Source: Diabrotica undecimpunctata
Taxonomy: Eukaryota; Arthropoda; Insecta; Coleoptera; Chrysomelidae
DNA: 64,000 nt
Assembly (NCBI RefSeq): GCF_040954645.1
Contig: NC_092813.1
Coordinates: forward strand, 17,896,136 to 17,960,135
Direction of reading: 5' to 3'
Part shown: one piece after another, positions 1 to 9,759 of the stretch
Position numbering within the stretch: position 1 is the first letter of the stretch
How the letters are laid out: every line of letters begins with the position of its first letter
Position numbers and translations under genes: made by a program
The notes under the pieces: generated by a model
Databases searched by the model: none
Told to the model about the DNA's origin: nothing
Seen by the model: only the letters and a program-made list of their open reading frames with translations

Positions 1-173
1 GATTTTGTTTGATTGCATGATAATAAACTGAATAAATTATTGTCCTAACTAACCTAACAATTTGGTTAAAATAAAAAGAGCAATTATCAAAATCTGGTTG
101 CTCGTCAACTTTTAAATAAAACAGATCCGTACTCAGCCGAATTGATGAAACCGAAAAATCGAAAACGACCAAA

Positions 174-1496
174 ATGAATAGTAATAACGGCAATGTTATT
201 ATTGAGACTGAGAACTCACCAAACACTAAAAAATACTCCACAGCATTGATTCACTCACCAACAACTTTTCCTAGCAAAGATCAGGCAATTATCTTTTCTG
301 CAATAGAGGGCCTCAAATTACAAGATTATTTATTAGAACTGGGACCACTTGTAGATCCAAAAAACATAATTTTTTCATCCAGAATTTCAAACAACCGTGT
401 TTGTGTATACTTATCAAGTAAATCAGCTGTAGACAAATTTTTAAAAGAACATAATTCTATTAAGATTAATAACACAGTAATACCAGTACGAAAGCTAGTT
501 ACCCCGTCACAAAGACTTGTTCTATCCAACGTAAGTCCCACAATTCCACATAATTTATTGGAAACCGAGTTAAAAATCATTGGATTACAGCTAATGTCAC
601 CCCTTACATTCTTACGAATTGGAGCAACCGATCCAGCGTATAGTCACATACTTAGTTTTCGAAGGCAGGTGTACATATCTCCTCCGGAAGATAGTTTCCA
701 AATTCCCGATACACTAGAAATTAATCATGATGACTTAAAATATCGCATATTTCTTTCAACAGATTCATTATGCTATAAGTGCAAGCAACCAGGACATTTT
801 GCATCTCAATGTGCCGGCCTTCAACTCCAAACTTCAACTTCTTCATATACTAGATCACAACAAGAAAGTTCCTCTCTAAACCATTCCTTAGACAGCAATA
901 ATGTAGGTGAGTATATATCAAATACTACTAACCCTGAAATGATATGTGAACCAACACCAATTACTCCTACATTTAATGAGCCCAATCCTGACATACCCGC
1001 TTCTAATGAATTTCAAACAACTCCGATAACTAAACCTAAGACCTCCAAACGAAATTTATCTGAAATTGCAACACCTAGCCCAGAAGATACACCAGATATT
1101 ACTAATTCCTCAGAACCAAAATCTTACTTTCCAACACCTGTTCCAAAAGTTCCAAAGAAAAAGTTGAAGTCGAAAGATAAACCCTCATTAGAATTTCCAG
1201 AATTGCCCCAAAAGATAACCAATTTTATTGACAATCACAATCCCAAGTTCCCACTCGATAGTCAACAATTCACTGATCTGTTAGAGAACACTCACGGTAG
1301 TAATGATGCATTAAGCATTGCTAAAGACTATACCCTACATATTCCATCTCTTATAGAAATGATAAATGAAATACATACCCAGGCTGAAGATCGAAATATG
1401 AAAATTAAATGTACTAGACTAAGTAAAAAATTAACCAAACAACTGCTCGAACATGTTGGCTCACCTGACGTAGACAGCGATATATCTCAAAACTAA
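174..1496 (+). CDS. LINE-A ORF1, gag-like RNA-binding protein
   Basis: This is a 440-residue uninterrupted frame starting at an ATG in an A-rich context. A CCHC zinc knuckle (C-x2-C-x4-H-x4-C) sits at residues 200, 203, 208 and 213. Before it, residues about 35-195 form a folded-looking block whose motifs recur in the minus-strand LINE-C and LINE-D ORF1s (PKNIIF, RLITP/KLVTP, LSNVSP, HILSFRRQ). After the knuckle comes a Ser/Thr/Pro-rich linker (about 215-335), a basic patch (KVPKKKLKSKDK) and a conserved C-terminal helical region. Such proteins bind the element RNA and form the RNP with ORF2. No stop or frameshift is seen, so it may still be translatable. Confidence 0.85.
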   Translation: MNSNNGNVIIETENSPNTKKYSTALIHSPTTFPSKDQAIIFSAIEGLKLQDYLLELGPLVDPKNIIFSSRISNNRVCVYLSSKSAVDKFLKEHNSIKINNTVIPVRKLVTPSQRLVLSNVSPTIPHNLLETELKIIGLQLMSPLTFLRIGATDPAYSHILSFRRQVYISPPEDSFQIPDTLEINHDDLKYRIFLSTDSLCYKCKQPGHFASQCAGLQLQTSTSSYTRSQQESSSLNHSLDSNNVGEYISNTTNPEMICEPTPITPTFNEPNPDIPASNEFQTTPITKPKTSKRNLSEIATPSPEDTPDITNSSEPKSYFPTPVPKVPKKKLKSKDKPSLEFPELPQKITNFIDNHNPKFPLDSQQFTDLLENTHGSNDALSIAKDYTLHIPSLIEMINEIHTQAEDRNMKIKCTRLSKKLTKQLLEHVGSPDVDSDISQN

Positions 1497-1543
1497 TTAT
1501 TTAAATAAAAATAAATTCATGTATAATAATATTTTACAGTTAA

Positions 1544-4500
1544 ACAGTTAACTTAAACAGTTTTTACACCCGCCTACCCTTATTTCAGGTCCTTATTAAG
1601 AAATATTCACCTGATATTATATGTCTTCAAGAAACTAATTTTAAAGGCAACAATGCGTATAACTTGAGGTCATATAATGTTTACTACCAAAATAGACAAA
1701 CAAATCACGCTAGTGGCGGTGTTGCGATATATGCTAAAACCGATTTACAAGTAAACAGAATAACAATTAAAACAAACTTAGAAGCAACAGCAGTAACAGT
1801 AACAATAGGTACTAATCAAAAAATGAACATATGTAACGTTTATATTCCCCCGAGCCAAAATATCCAAGGAAATGAACTTTCCGACTTAATTATGCAAATT
1901 CCATCACCAAAATTAATTCTCGGGGACTTTAACAGCCATAATCTTCTATGGGGTTCCAGAAAAACAACTAAAAATGGAAAGGTATTAGCAAACGTAATTA
2001 ATAGCATGAATTTAACAATAATGAACGACGGAGCTAAAACTCGTTTCGACGCAGCTACTGGAAATTTTTCAGCTATTGACTTGTCTATTTCTGACCCATC
2101 GACGTTACTAAATCACACATGGCAAACCGTAGACGATTTATATGGAAGTGATCATTATCCAATAATAGTAACAAAAATTTCCAACCCCACAACAAAAACC
2201 AATCCTTTGCAAAAGTGGAAAATTAAGCAAGCCAACTGGAACATTTTTAAAACAAAAATTACTGAAGAAATACCGAATATCCCTATAATTGAAGAAGACA
2301 TAAACTTAACTTTAAAATTGTTTAATAACTTAATCACTGAAGCCGCCACAATTGCAATGGGAAAAACAAAGTATATAACAAAAAACAAAGTTGTTCCCTG
2401 GTGGAATGAAGAGTGTAAATTGGCAATAAAACAAAGTAAACAAGCTTTAAATACTTTCAAAAGACATAAAACCAATGAGAACTTAATAGAGCTAAAGAAA
2501 AAAAGGGCATATGCAAAATTAATTACTACCAGATCTAAAAAAGAGTCCTGGAAAAAATACGTTCAAAGTATTAACAGGAATACAAACATGTCATCAGCAT
2601 GGAAAAAAGTTAAGAAGATTTCTGGCGTTAGTACACAAAATGGAATAAAATACCTAGAACGAAATGGAAACATAATTAATGAAAACAAGAAAATTGTAGA
2701 AGAATTAGCTGAAACATACAGACAAGAATCTACAAATGAAAATTACAGCAATACTTTTTTACGATATCGGGAAGAAGAAGAAGCAAATCCAATAGAAATT
2801 ATAGCCAATAACGATGATATAAATACTCCAATTAATAAAACAGAACTATTAGAAACGATCCAAATGTTAAAAGACACATCACCAGGTCCAGATGACATAC
2901 CCGCAATATTTTTAAAACAGTTACCTAACGAAGCTTTAGACTTCCTATTGAATCTTTTTAATACAATCTGGTGTAAACATAAATTTCCTGACTTATGGAG
3001 ACAAGCTATTGTCATCCCTATACTAAAACCTAAGAAACCGGCTACAGCGGCAGAATCATATAGGCCAATATCACTTACATGTTCTACTTGCAAACTGCTA
3101 GAGAAAATAATAAATAATAGACTTATGTGGCATTTGGAACATCACAATTTACTTATACCGGAACAAGCTGGATTTCGTCCTTTGAGATCTACTATAGATA
3201 ATGTTTTACATTTAGAAAGTCAAATTAATGAAGCCTTCTGTAACAAACAGAAATGCGTAGCTGTTTACTTTGACATCCACAAAGCATTTGACTTAGCATG
3301 GCGACACAGAATATTAACAAAGCTGCAGACTTGGGGAATTCAAGGAAACATGTTGGCATTTTTGAATAACTTTCTACATGAACGCAAATTTTCTGTACGT
3401 AGTAATGGAGAAATTTCTAGTATTAAGTCTCAAGACAATGGAACACCACAAGGATCTGTAATTAGCCCTACACTTTTTTTAATTGCAATGAATGATGTTA
3501 TAAAAAATCTCAAGAGACCTGCACAGGCTAGATTATACGCTGATGATATGATAATGTTTATCAAAGGAAAAAATATTAACTCGATGGTCAAACTTTTACA
3601 AGAAGAACTAAATAAAATCGAAAGGTGGTCTAATAGGAGTGGATTCTATTTGTCAGCTGACAAAACACAATATATTATTTTTTCCAAAAAGCCTATTTAC
3701 ACTAACATACCTGCCTTAAAATTCGGCACAAAGTTTTTAAAACGAAGTACAAAGATAAAATATTTAGGCATAACATTCGACGAAACTTTAAGTTGGAAAC
3801 CACATATTAAACAATTGGCGATATCATGTCAAAATGGTATAAATCTTCTTAAATGTTTAGCCAACAAACAATGGGGTGCTGACGGAGATACATTATTACT
3901 GTTGTATAGAAGCCTAATTCGATCAAAATTGGATTACGGATGCATTGCATATTCTTCAGCGTCGAAGTCAAATTTAAAAATCTTAGACATTATACACAAC
4001 AATGCATTACGCATAATCTCTGGAGCTTATAGAACAACTCCTGTTGCAAGCCTCGAGTGGGAACTTGGAGAGCCATCATTACATGAACGACGTAAATTAC
4101 TTAGTCTATCTTACGCTTCAAAACACTCATCACTACAACCTGACAACCATTTTCTTACTCAGCCATTGTTATCAAATATCAATATAAGAACACATTTACC
4201 ATTTCAGTTAAGGATCAAAAACATTTTAAACTCTATTGAAATTTTCAACTTTCCCTCAACACATTCAGCAAACGTAAACACGGCACCTCCTTGGTTAATA
4301 CCTGTGCCTACTTTAAATTTAGAACTATCATCATATCATAAATCTGAAACTAATCCACAAATATTTATAAGCAATTATAATAGAATACTTTCTTCTTTCC
4401 CTGAATATACCCAAGTTTACACAGATGCATCTAAAACAACTTCTGGTGTAGGATCATCATTTGTTATAAGAGACATAATAAAAAGTTTCAAATTGCCCAC

Positions 4501-5203
4501 AGAATCCACTGTGATAACTGGAGAATTGTATGCAATATACAGAGCTCTAATTCACATACAAACAGTCAAACCAGATAAATTCCTTATTATTACTGACTCA
4601 ATCAATTCCCTTCATATACTGTCAAAAATGTACACTTGCAACCCGATAGCTAAATTAATTAAAAACAAGATGCAGCAGCTGGAAAACAAAACATTAGTCT
4701 TCGTGTGGGTACCATCACATATAGGCATTAAAGGAAACGAACTAGCTGATAAAAATGCTCGGGAAATAGCAAATTCCCCAAATATCAGACCGATAATAAA
4801 ACCATTAGCAAAAGATCTCAATCCGTACTTTAAACAAAAGCTGATATGTAATTGGACTAAATGTTGGGAAGAAAAATCCTCAAAGTTAAAAGAAATTAAA
4901 CCAAATTTTGGACGATGGACTAACAACGCCCCTAGCCGTTTCCTTCAGGTTGTATTAACCAGGCTCCGATTAGGACACAGCAAACTCACCCATGAATACC
5001 TCATGAAGAAGGAACCTCAACCAAAATGTACGAGATGTGACGTGCCGTTAACAGTGAAACACGTATTAACGGAGTGTCCCAAATATAGTGCTGAAAGACT
5101 AACTAATAAAATCCCATCAGTTATAAGGGACATTTTTAGTGAGTGTACCAGTGAAAATATTGTGAAATTTTTAAGAGACTGTAACATATTGAACCACATA
5201 TAA
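1544..5203 (+). CDS. LINE-A ORF2: AP-endonuclease, reverse transcriptase, RNase H
   Basis: The frame is open from 1544 to the stop at 5203 (about 1,220 codons) and lacks a good early ATG. An ATG at 1519 in another frame gives ILQLNS before a stop, which resembles the usual ILQWN start of these endonucleases, so a small frameshift near 1545-1570 has probably broken the first residues. The endonuclease shows CLQETNF, LGDFNSHNLLWGS and GSDHYPI. RT shows SPGPDDIPAIFLK, YRPISLTCSTCKLLEK, GTPQGSVISPTLF and the catalytic LYADDM at about 3533-3550. RNase H begins with YTDASKT near 4418. A Cys/His motif (C-x2-C-x12-H-x4-C) lies near the C-terminus, around 5030-5080. ORF2 nicks DNA and copies the RNA at the target. 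Apart from the N-terminus it is intact. Confidence 0.85.
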   Translation, partial: TVNLNSFYTRLPLFQVLIKKYSPDIICLQETNFKGNNAYNLRSYNVYYQNRQTNHASGGVAIYAKTDLQVNRITIKTNLEATAVTVTIGTNQKMNICNVYIPPSQNIQGNELSDLIMQIPSPKLILGDFNSHNLLWGSRKTTKNGKVLANVINSMNLTIMNDGAKTRFDAATGNFSAIDLSISDPSTLLNHTWQTVDDLYGSDHYPIIVTKISNPTTKTNPLQKWKIKQANWNIFKTKITEEIPNIPIIEEDINLTLKLFNNLITEAATIAMGKTKYITKNKVVPWWNEECKLAIKQSKQALNTFKRHKTNENLIELKKKRAYAKLITTRSKKESWKKYVQSINRNTNMSSAWKKVKKISGVSTQNGIKYLERNGNIINENKKIVEELAETYRQESTNENYSNTFLRYREEEEANPIEIIANNDDINTPINKTELLETIQMLKDTSPGPDDIPAIFLKQLPNEALDFLLNLFNTIWCKHKFPDLWRQAIVIPILKPKKPATAAESYRPISLTCSTCKLLEKIINNRLMWHLEHHNLLIPEQAGFRPLRSTIDNVLHLESQINEAFCNKQKCVAVYFDIHKAFDLAWRHRILTKLQTWGIQGNMLAFLNNFLHERKFSVRSNGEISSIKSQDNGTPQGSVISPTLFLIAMNDVIKNLKRPAQARLYADDMIMFIKGKNINSMVKLLQEELNKIERWSNRSGFYLSADKTQYIIFSKKPIYTNIPALKFGTKFLKRSTKIKYLGITFDETLSWKPHIKQLAISCQNGINLLKCLANKQWGADGDTLLLLYRSLIRSKLDYGCIAYSSASKSNLKILDIIHNNALRIISGAYRTTPVASLEWELGEPSLHERRKLLSLSYASKHSSLQPDNHFLTQPLLSNINIRTHLPFQLRIKNILNSIEIFNFPSTHSANVNTAPPWLIPVPTLNLELSSYHKSETNPQIFISNYNRILSSFPEYTQVYTDASKTTSGVGSSFVIRDIIKSFKLPTESTVITGELYAIYRALIHIQTVKPDKFLIITDSINSLHILSKMYTCNPIAKLIKNKMQQLENKTLVFVWVPSHIGIKGNELADKNAREIANSPNIRPIIKPLAKDLNPYFKQKLICNWTKCWEEKSSKLKEIKPNFGRWTNNAPSRFLQVVLTRLRLGHSKLTHEYLMKKEPQPKCTRCDVPLTVKHVLTECPKYSAERLTNKIPSVIRDIFSECTSENIVKFLRDCNILNHI

Positions 5204-5252
5204 GTATGTTATTTATTTGTTATTTGTAATCATTATTGTTTGTATTAAATTC

Positions 5253-5306
5253 ATCCGCTAATAACCAATATGGTTGATGCGGCTGCCTTTAAATAAAAAA
5301 AAAAAA
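5253..5306 (+). other. LINE-A 3' UTR hairpin and A-rich tail
   Basis: The last 50 bases hold a short imperfect stem (CCGC-TAAT-AACC / GGTT-GAT-GCGG, 5255-5282) followed by GCTGCC and a run of A. A very similar stem closes the 3' end of LINE-C on the minus strand (40939-40964). In I-type LINEs the 3' end RNA is what the RT binds, so a recognition role is plausible but inferred. Confidence 0.55.
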
Positions 5307-6558
5307 GAATAGTACAATAAAACACAATAACTTTCGCCGTCGTCACCTGGGCTTAAAATCGATAATAGAAACAGAATTGGACAAATTAAAGCATAATTTA
5401 TTATAAAAAAGGACTAATTATGAATTGTACGAAATTCCCAAAACTCAAAAATTTTTAAAATTTGCAATTAATAAAAAATGAGTTAAATGAAATTCAGGAA
5501 TAAATAAGGACAATCATATTTGCCCTTAAAATATCAGCTCTAAAAGGAATGAGACTGCCGAAGATTTGTGTTCGATGTTACATTTTACACTGAACTAACG
5601 GAACGACCAAGAAGCGAAATATTTATATACTAAATAGCTATGCCTAATTATGATTCATATTCCAATAATAGTATTTACAGTTATATATATTATAATCACT
5701 GAATTTTTCTACGACTTGGTTACAACAGTTTGGATTGTTTCATGTTGGCAGTTTTTCAAAGCTTACTCAACGATTTTGTCGTGGGTAGCAATAGTCAGTA
5801 CAGTGATATCAAATATTAAACTAAGGTTACATAAAATAAAAGCTATGTAAAAGAGTGTTTTTCTTATGTAAAAATATTTATCTTAACGCCAATTATTCAT
5901 TCTATAAACAACTAAATATAAAGCTATCAAAGTCCCATATAATGTACTTCTTGTTCTATTATCTATATTCTGCCCTATCGGCTACATTCCTTCCCCACTG
6001 CTCGATGTTCCTGGCTTTATATCCATATTTAACAGGGCCTTCCTTTTATTCTTTTTCCTTGGAATTTTTATCTTTTAACTTTTACAGCTCAATTGTTCGG
6101 TATTTTTTATAAATGACCAAGCTAGTTTATTCTTTGCTGCATGACCCAATTTTATTTATTTTTTTTTCTATTCACAAATATCGCTTTCTGCAACAATCTC
6201 TTTAGCTCGAGATTTAATTTACTTTACTGCCTACCATCGCATCGGTACAACGAGTTGATTTAAATATCTTTCTGAATATATTGCGTTCAAAATATTCAAA
6301 GTGCACTTCATATAGTTTGTTTTTATGTTCGTTTCGTCTCGTTTCAGGACCACAGTTTTTTACTCCCTATTTTTTGATGGGGTTTATTATGGAATATCAT
6401 TCGAAAATGCGCCTATTTAAGAATATCTTGAGTCTCGATTTTACCTTCAAACGATAAGGACATTCGTACTAATCGTTTTCCTTGCTAATTAGTTTCCAGT
6501 TTTTTACTTGTGTTGTGGAGTATTTTTATATATACCTATATTGTGTGTTTTTAAATAA
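5307..6558. other. No recognisable gene or element
   Basis: This is 1.25 kb of AT-rich DNA between LINE-A and LINE-B. It holds only short frames (for example 5650-5850 and 5855-6112) with biased hydrophobic composition and no motif I recognise. No inverted repeat or LTR-like ends are apparent. It is probably unique flank or an old, unrecognisable element. Confidence 0.5.
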
Positions 6559-7162
6559 ATGCAATCCCCATTGGGGATTGGTAAAAATCTAAAGACGTCC
6601 TCTTCGACGAAAGAAATTGATATGGATGTGATTAGTGAGAACAGCGCATTGGTAATTGATGATGAAACAGCTCAGGAAAAAAAATGGTTTGCAGCCCACG
6701 ACAATGGAGATAAAACATTTTAATTTGCTATCAGATAAGTACAATTTAAATAATATTTGGGTATATCTTGAAAAAACTGGAGAAGAAAACTTAGGTAGGC
6801 TGCATCTCATGACTGTAGGACATAATATACTGTTTAAGATATTAAAACTTAGTAATATAAAAGAAATTAAGAGTATTGGTCGAAATCGAATAAAGATTCT
6901 AGTAAATTTTCATTTAGATGCTAATGAATTAGTTAATAATAAGTCATTAAAACAACACAATTTAAGAGCATATATACCAAATCACTTGTTGGAAGTGAAA
7001 GGGTTAGTTAGGGACGTAGATACTCGGTACGATGTTAATTATTTAATGGAGAATATTGAATGTACGTCTAAACTTTTAAGTATATATAGAACAAAGCGTA
7101 AAATTCAAAAAGAATCAACAACAGAGTATGTAGGTAAGAAAACTGTAGAAGAAGTGAATTAA
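6559..7162 (+). pseudogene. LINE-B ORF1 (gag) remnant
   Basis: An ATG at 6559 opens a frame that runs through DVISENSALVIDDE and then must shift near 6680, in a run of A, into a second frame ending at 7162. The second part carries the fold typical of LINE gag domains (VGHNILFKIL, SIGRNRIKILVNF, DANELV, HNLRAYIPNHL, GLVRDVDT). No zinc knuckle is left, because the frame passes into the endonuclease region. One frameshift and a C-terminal loss make it a pseudogene. Confidence 0.65.
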
Positions 7163-7801
7163 GCATATTATCTATATACAGCTCGCCTAAAAGTAAAAGC
7201 ACAGTATATGATTGGACGAATATTTTCTCAGAAGTAAGTAAACCAGCAATTATAGGTTGAGACTTCAACGCTCATCATACAATCTGGGGATCGAATTGTA
7301 ATGACGTAGTTGGAAAACATCTTATAACAGCTGCAGATGATTTGGGTTATATAGTAATGAATAACGTCCAACCAACTATTCTTACCCGACCTGATCAAAA
7401 TATTTCAGCCATCGATGTAACTTTCTCCTCGCCTGAACTAACTAGTAAAATAATCTGGTCTGTCTATCCAGATACTTTAGGCTCAAACCATTTTATCATC
7501 AACATGGAAATGAATTGCAAGAATAAAATTGAAAAGATTAATCCTAAGCAAATGGAACATAAAAAAGGCCAATTGGTATTTATATGCATATTCTGTTGAA
7601 CAATTTTTTGATAAACAGTACCAAATGGAAAATATATCAGAAAAATACAGTTTCTTAATAGATGGGATCAACCAGGTAGAAGAAATTTTAATTCCACAGT
7701 ATAAACCTTTTAAAAACAAAATTCGAAACCTTCCCCCTTGGTGGAATAGAGACTGCGACAGAGTCATCAGTAAGAGGCAAGAATCCCTTTCAATATATTA
7801 A
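7163..7801 (+). pseudogene. LINE-B endonuclease domain remnant
   Basis: Exonuclease-endonuclease-phosphatase motifs are readable: KPAIIG-stop-DFNAHHTIWGSN (stop at about 7258-7260, where a Gly codon would be expected), then SAIDVTFSSP and the GSNH motif near 7480. A frameshift near 7530-7560 leads into a frame ending with NLPPWWNRDCD, the conserved tryptophan motif after the endonuclease. The N-terminal catalytic part is absent. The frame is cut at the RTE insertion point. Confidence 0.7.
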
Positions 7802-7802
7802 C
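7791..7802 (+). repeat. 12-bp target-site duplication of the RTE element (left copy)
   Basis: CAATATATTAAC occurs here and at 22144-22155, immediately outside the two ends of the minus-strand RTE element. This defines the RTE insertion and shows that 7802 and 22156 were once adjacent in LINE-B. Confidence 0.8.
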
Positions 7803-7865
7803 TTTCTTTCTTTCTTTCTCCCCTTCCTTTTACCCTATCAGGGTGTCGGATTTGGGCTAGCTATT

Positions 7866-8624
7866 TTAATTTCTATTTACCCACCTCTTCCATTCTTTTC
7901 TGTTTCCTGCCATTATTTTCAATTCCTCGAGTGATTTTTGTTTAAGTTTTCCTGCCTCTACTACTTGCTGTATCCAGTTTTTACTTGGTCTGGCTCTTTT
8001 TCTTTTTCCGATGTTTTTTGCTTCATAAATTTTTCTTGTTATTATATTGGATTGCATCCTCATCAGATGCCCATACCAGTTCATTTGTCTCTTTGCTATT
8101 TTGTTCATTATCGGTTCCTGGTTGGCCATTCTCCTAATAGTCTCGTTGCTTAATCTATCCCATTTTGTCTTTCCAACTAGTCTTCTTAGATGTCTCATCT
8201 CCATTGCGTTTATCCTGCTCTTATGTTTTTCCAGAATTGTCCAGTTTTCACTTGCATATAGCACAGTCGGTATCACTATTGTGTTATATATTTTTATTCT
8301 TGTTTCTCGTGCAAGTTCTCTTTTTCCCATTATTGGGGCTAAGGCATAATATAACTTGTTTGATTTCTTTACTCTATTTGTTATTTCCCAGTCTATTTTT
8401 CCGTCATTAGTTATTATACTTCTCAGGTATTCGTAAGTTGTTACCATTTCCAATTCTCAGTTTTTACATTTTATCTTTATTTGATTATCTTCCTTATCTC
8501 CTTTGCCGCTGATTATCATTATCTTACTTTTTTCCTCGTTTATCTCCATTTTAAGTTGTTCTATTTGTTCTACCCATATATCCATTAGTTTCTGCATTTT
8601 ATTCTCGGAATCTGCTATTAGTAC
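7866..8624 (-). pseudogene. RTE ORF2, C-terminal part of reverse transcriptase
   Basis: On the minus strand, right after the LTR insertion point, the RT continues with VLIADSENKMQ, KSKIMIISGKG, then TYEYLRSIITNDGKI (the GxL/YLG thumb motif). The C-terminal domain has SKNWIQQVVEAG and the typical ESWTILEKH-like and WYGHLMRM motifs of endonuclease-RT elements. The frame closes near 7866 with RKEWKRWVNRN. The catalytic YADD lies on the other side of the LTR insertion (18281-18300). Confidence 0.8.
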
Positions 8625-9368
8625 TGTAACCGTTTCAAAAGATTTAAAAGAAAATCATTATAAATTTCAATAATTTTTTTTAAATAGGTAAAACTTCTAA
8701 CCCCATCTATCTGTCAAGTACCTACCTGTAGCCGACTCAAGGATTCTTCTGTAATTCCCAAATATATCCGGTAGATGAGCATATTTTTCAACTTGTCACT
8801 CACGCCCAATTTCCAGAATCAGGCGCCATGATAGCGCTTCGCTCTTTTCTGTTAAGACCGTCCAACCGTTAAGACGTGTTTCCAAAGTGGGTCTCAATTT
8901 CAGAGGTGAGCTAAGCAATCCTTTTCTTGTTCATATTTCAGATAGATATTTATGTTTTTAGACCCTTATTGGAGAGGCTATAATGCTGATATTATATTTC
9001 TAATACTCGTCGCAAGATAGTATTGCTATGGAGTTATTCCAGATCATGGCCCAGTAGCAGTATCTTTTTATGGAATCCCTAACCCCTCTTATCTAGGATG
9101 GTGGTGATTTGATATAGTACGTAGCTGAATCAATGGTTTATTTGGTGACTGATTAAATAAGAAGAGAAACAGAGCAGATTAAGGTTGTACCAATTTTTAT
9201 TATACCTACTTTCAAGACAACAGAAATGATTATGAACTCAAAAAAATGAAAATATAGTGAAGTGTTCTAATTTAATTTAAATGTTTATTTTCTTTATTGT
9301 TCCTAGTTGATAAATAACTATATTATTTTCAATGTAAACAAATTTCGAAATTTGGGGTTAATATATAT

Positions 9369-9394
9369 CGACACCTCCTACGTAAAGTATCGTA
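9369..9394 (+). repeat. Left terminal inverted repeat of the Sola-like element
   Basis: CGACACCTCCTACGTA, then AAGTATCGTAA. It pairs with the inverted right end, differing at one base (A against G after CGTA). The inner TATCGTAA is repeated within the element. Confidence 0.75.
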
Positions 9395-9759
9395 ACCAAC
9401 AAATTTCGGTTTTTCACTTTTTTTCATTTTCATACTTCTATACATGTAAACTAACGCCTGCGATAATTAAAATTTCAATATTTCTGTTAGAAGGCCTCCA
9501 GAATTAGAATGTAAAATGTCGTATGTTTCCTTTGCTCCAAGTATACAATCGTATGTTCTACTACCGATATTATACGGGGGTGATGTGGGAGGGGCACTCG
9601 GTCATGGTAGACACCAGTGTTCTTGAATAACAATACTATCAGTAACGGTAACGACAGAGTAGTTGGTGAAGAGACAAGCTCCTCGCATGGCAAATTAATT
9701 CTTGTTATTTCTACATTACTTCGTAAGTTAAATAATAGTAATAGAATTTAATACAAGAC

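Larger units (their letters stand above)
1..5306 (+). mobile_element. LINE-A: I-clade non-LTR retrotransposon, nearly intact
   Basis: Two large ORFs lie in LINE order: a zinc-knuckle ORF1 (174-1496), then an endonuclease-RT-RNase H ORF2 to 5203. A short 3' UTR with a hairpin and an A-run at about 5295-5306 follow. An RNase H domain after RT plus a C-terminal Cys/His motif is typical of the I clade. Positions 1-173 would be 5' UTR; the true 5' end is not visible and may lie before the window. No target duplication can be shown. Two related but decayed copies lie on the minus strand at 40918-47167 and 47622-51340. Confidence 0.85.
6559..7802 (+). mobile_element. LINE-B, 5' part (gag and endonuclease), broken
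   Basis: An ORF1-like frame is followed directly by an endonuclease frame with the DFNAHHTIWGS and PPWWN signatures. The element stops abruptly at CAATATATTAAC (7791-7802). The same 12 bases occur at 22144-22155 and are followed by the RT of what looks like the same element, so the two pieces are one LINE opened by the RTE insertion between them. The ORF1 C-terminus and endonuclease N-terminus are missing through an internal deletion around 7160. It probably belongs to the R1/LOA/I group; clade assignment is tentative. Confidence 0.7.

Noticed and set aside
5650..6112. Two small hydrophobic frames in the gap after LINE-A
   Set aside because: Short, AT-driven composition, no start context or homology I can name.
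8047..8410. Overlapping + strand frames of 81-100 codons
   Set aside because: They are mirror frames of the RTE reverse transcriptase on the minus strand, which has clear motifs.
9487..9693. Minus-strand 68-codon frame before the Sola-like transposase
   Set aside because: No motif, and it overlaps the element's 5' untranslated region.
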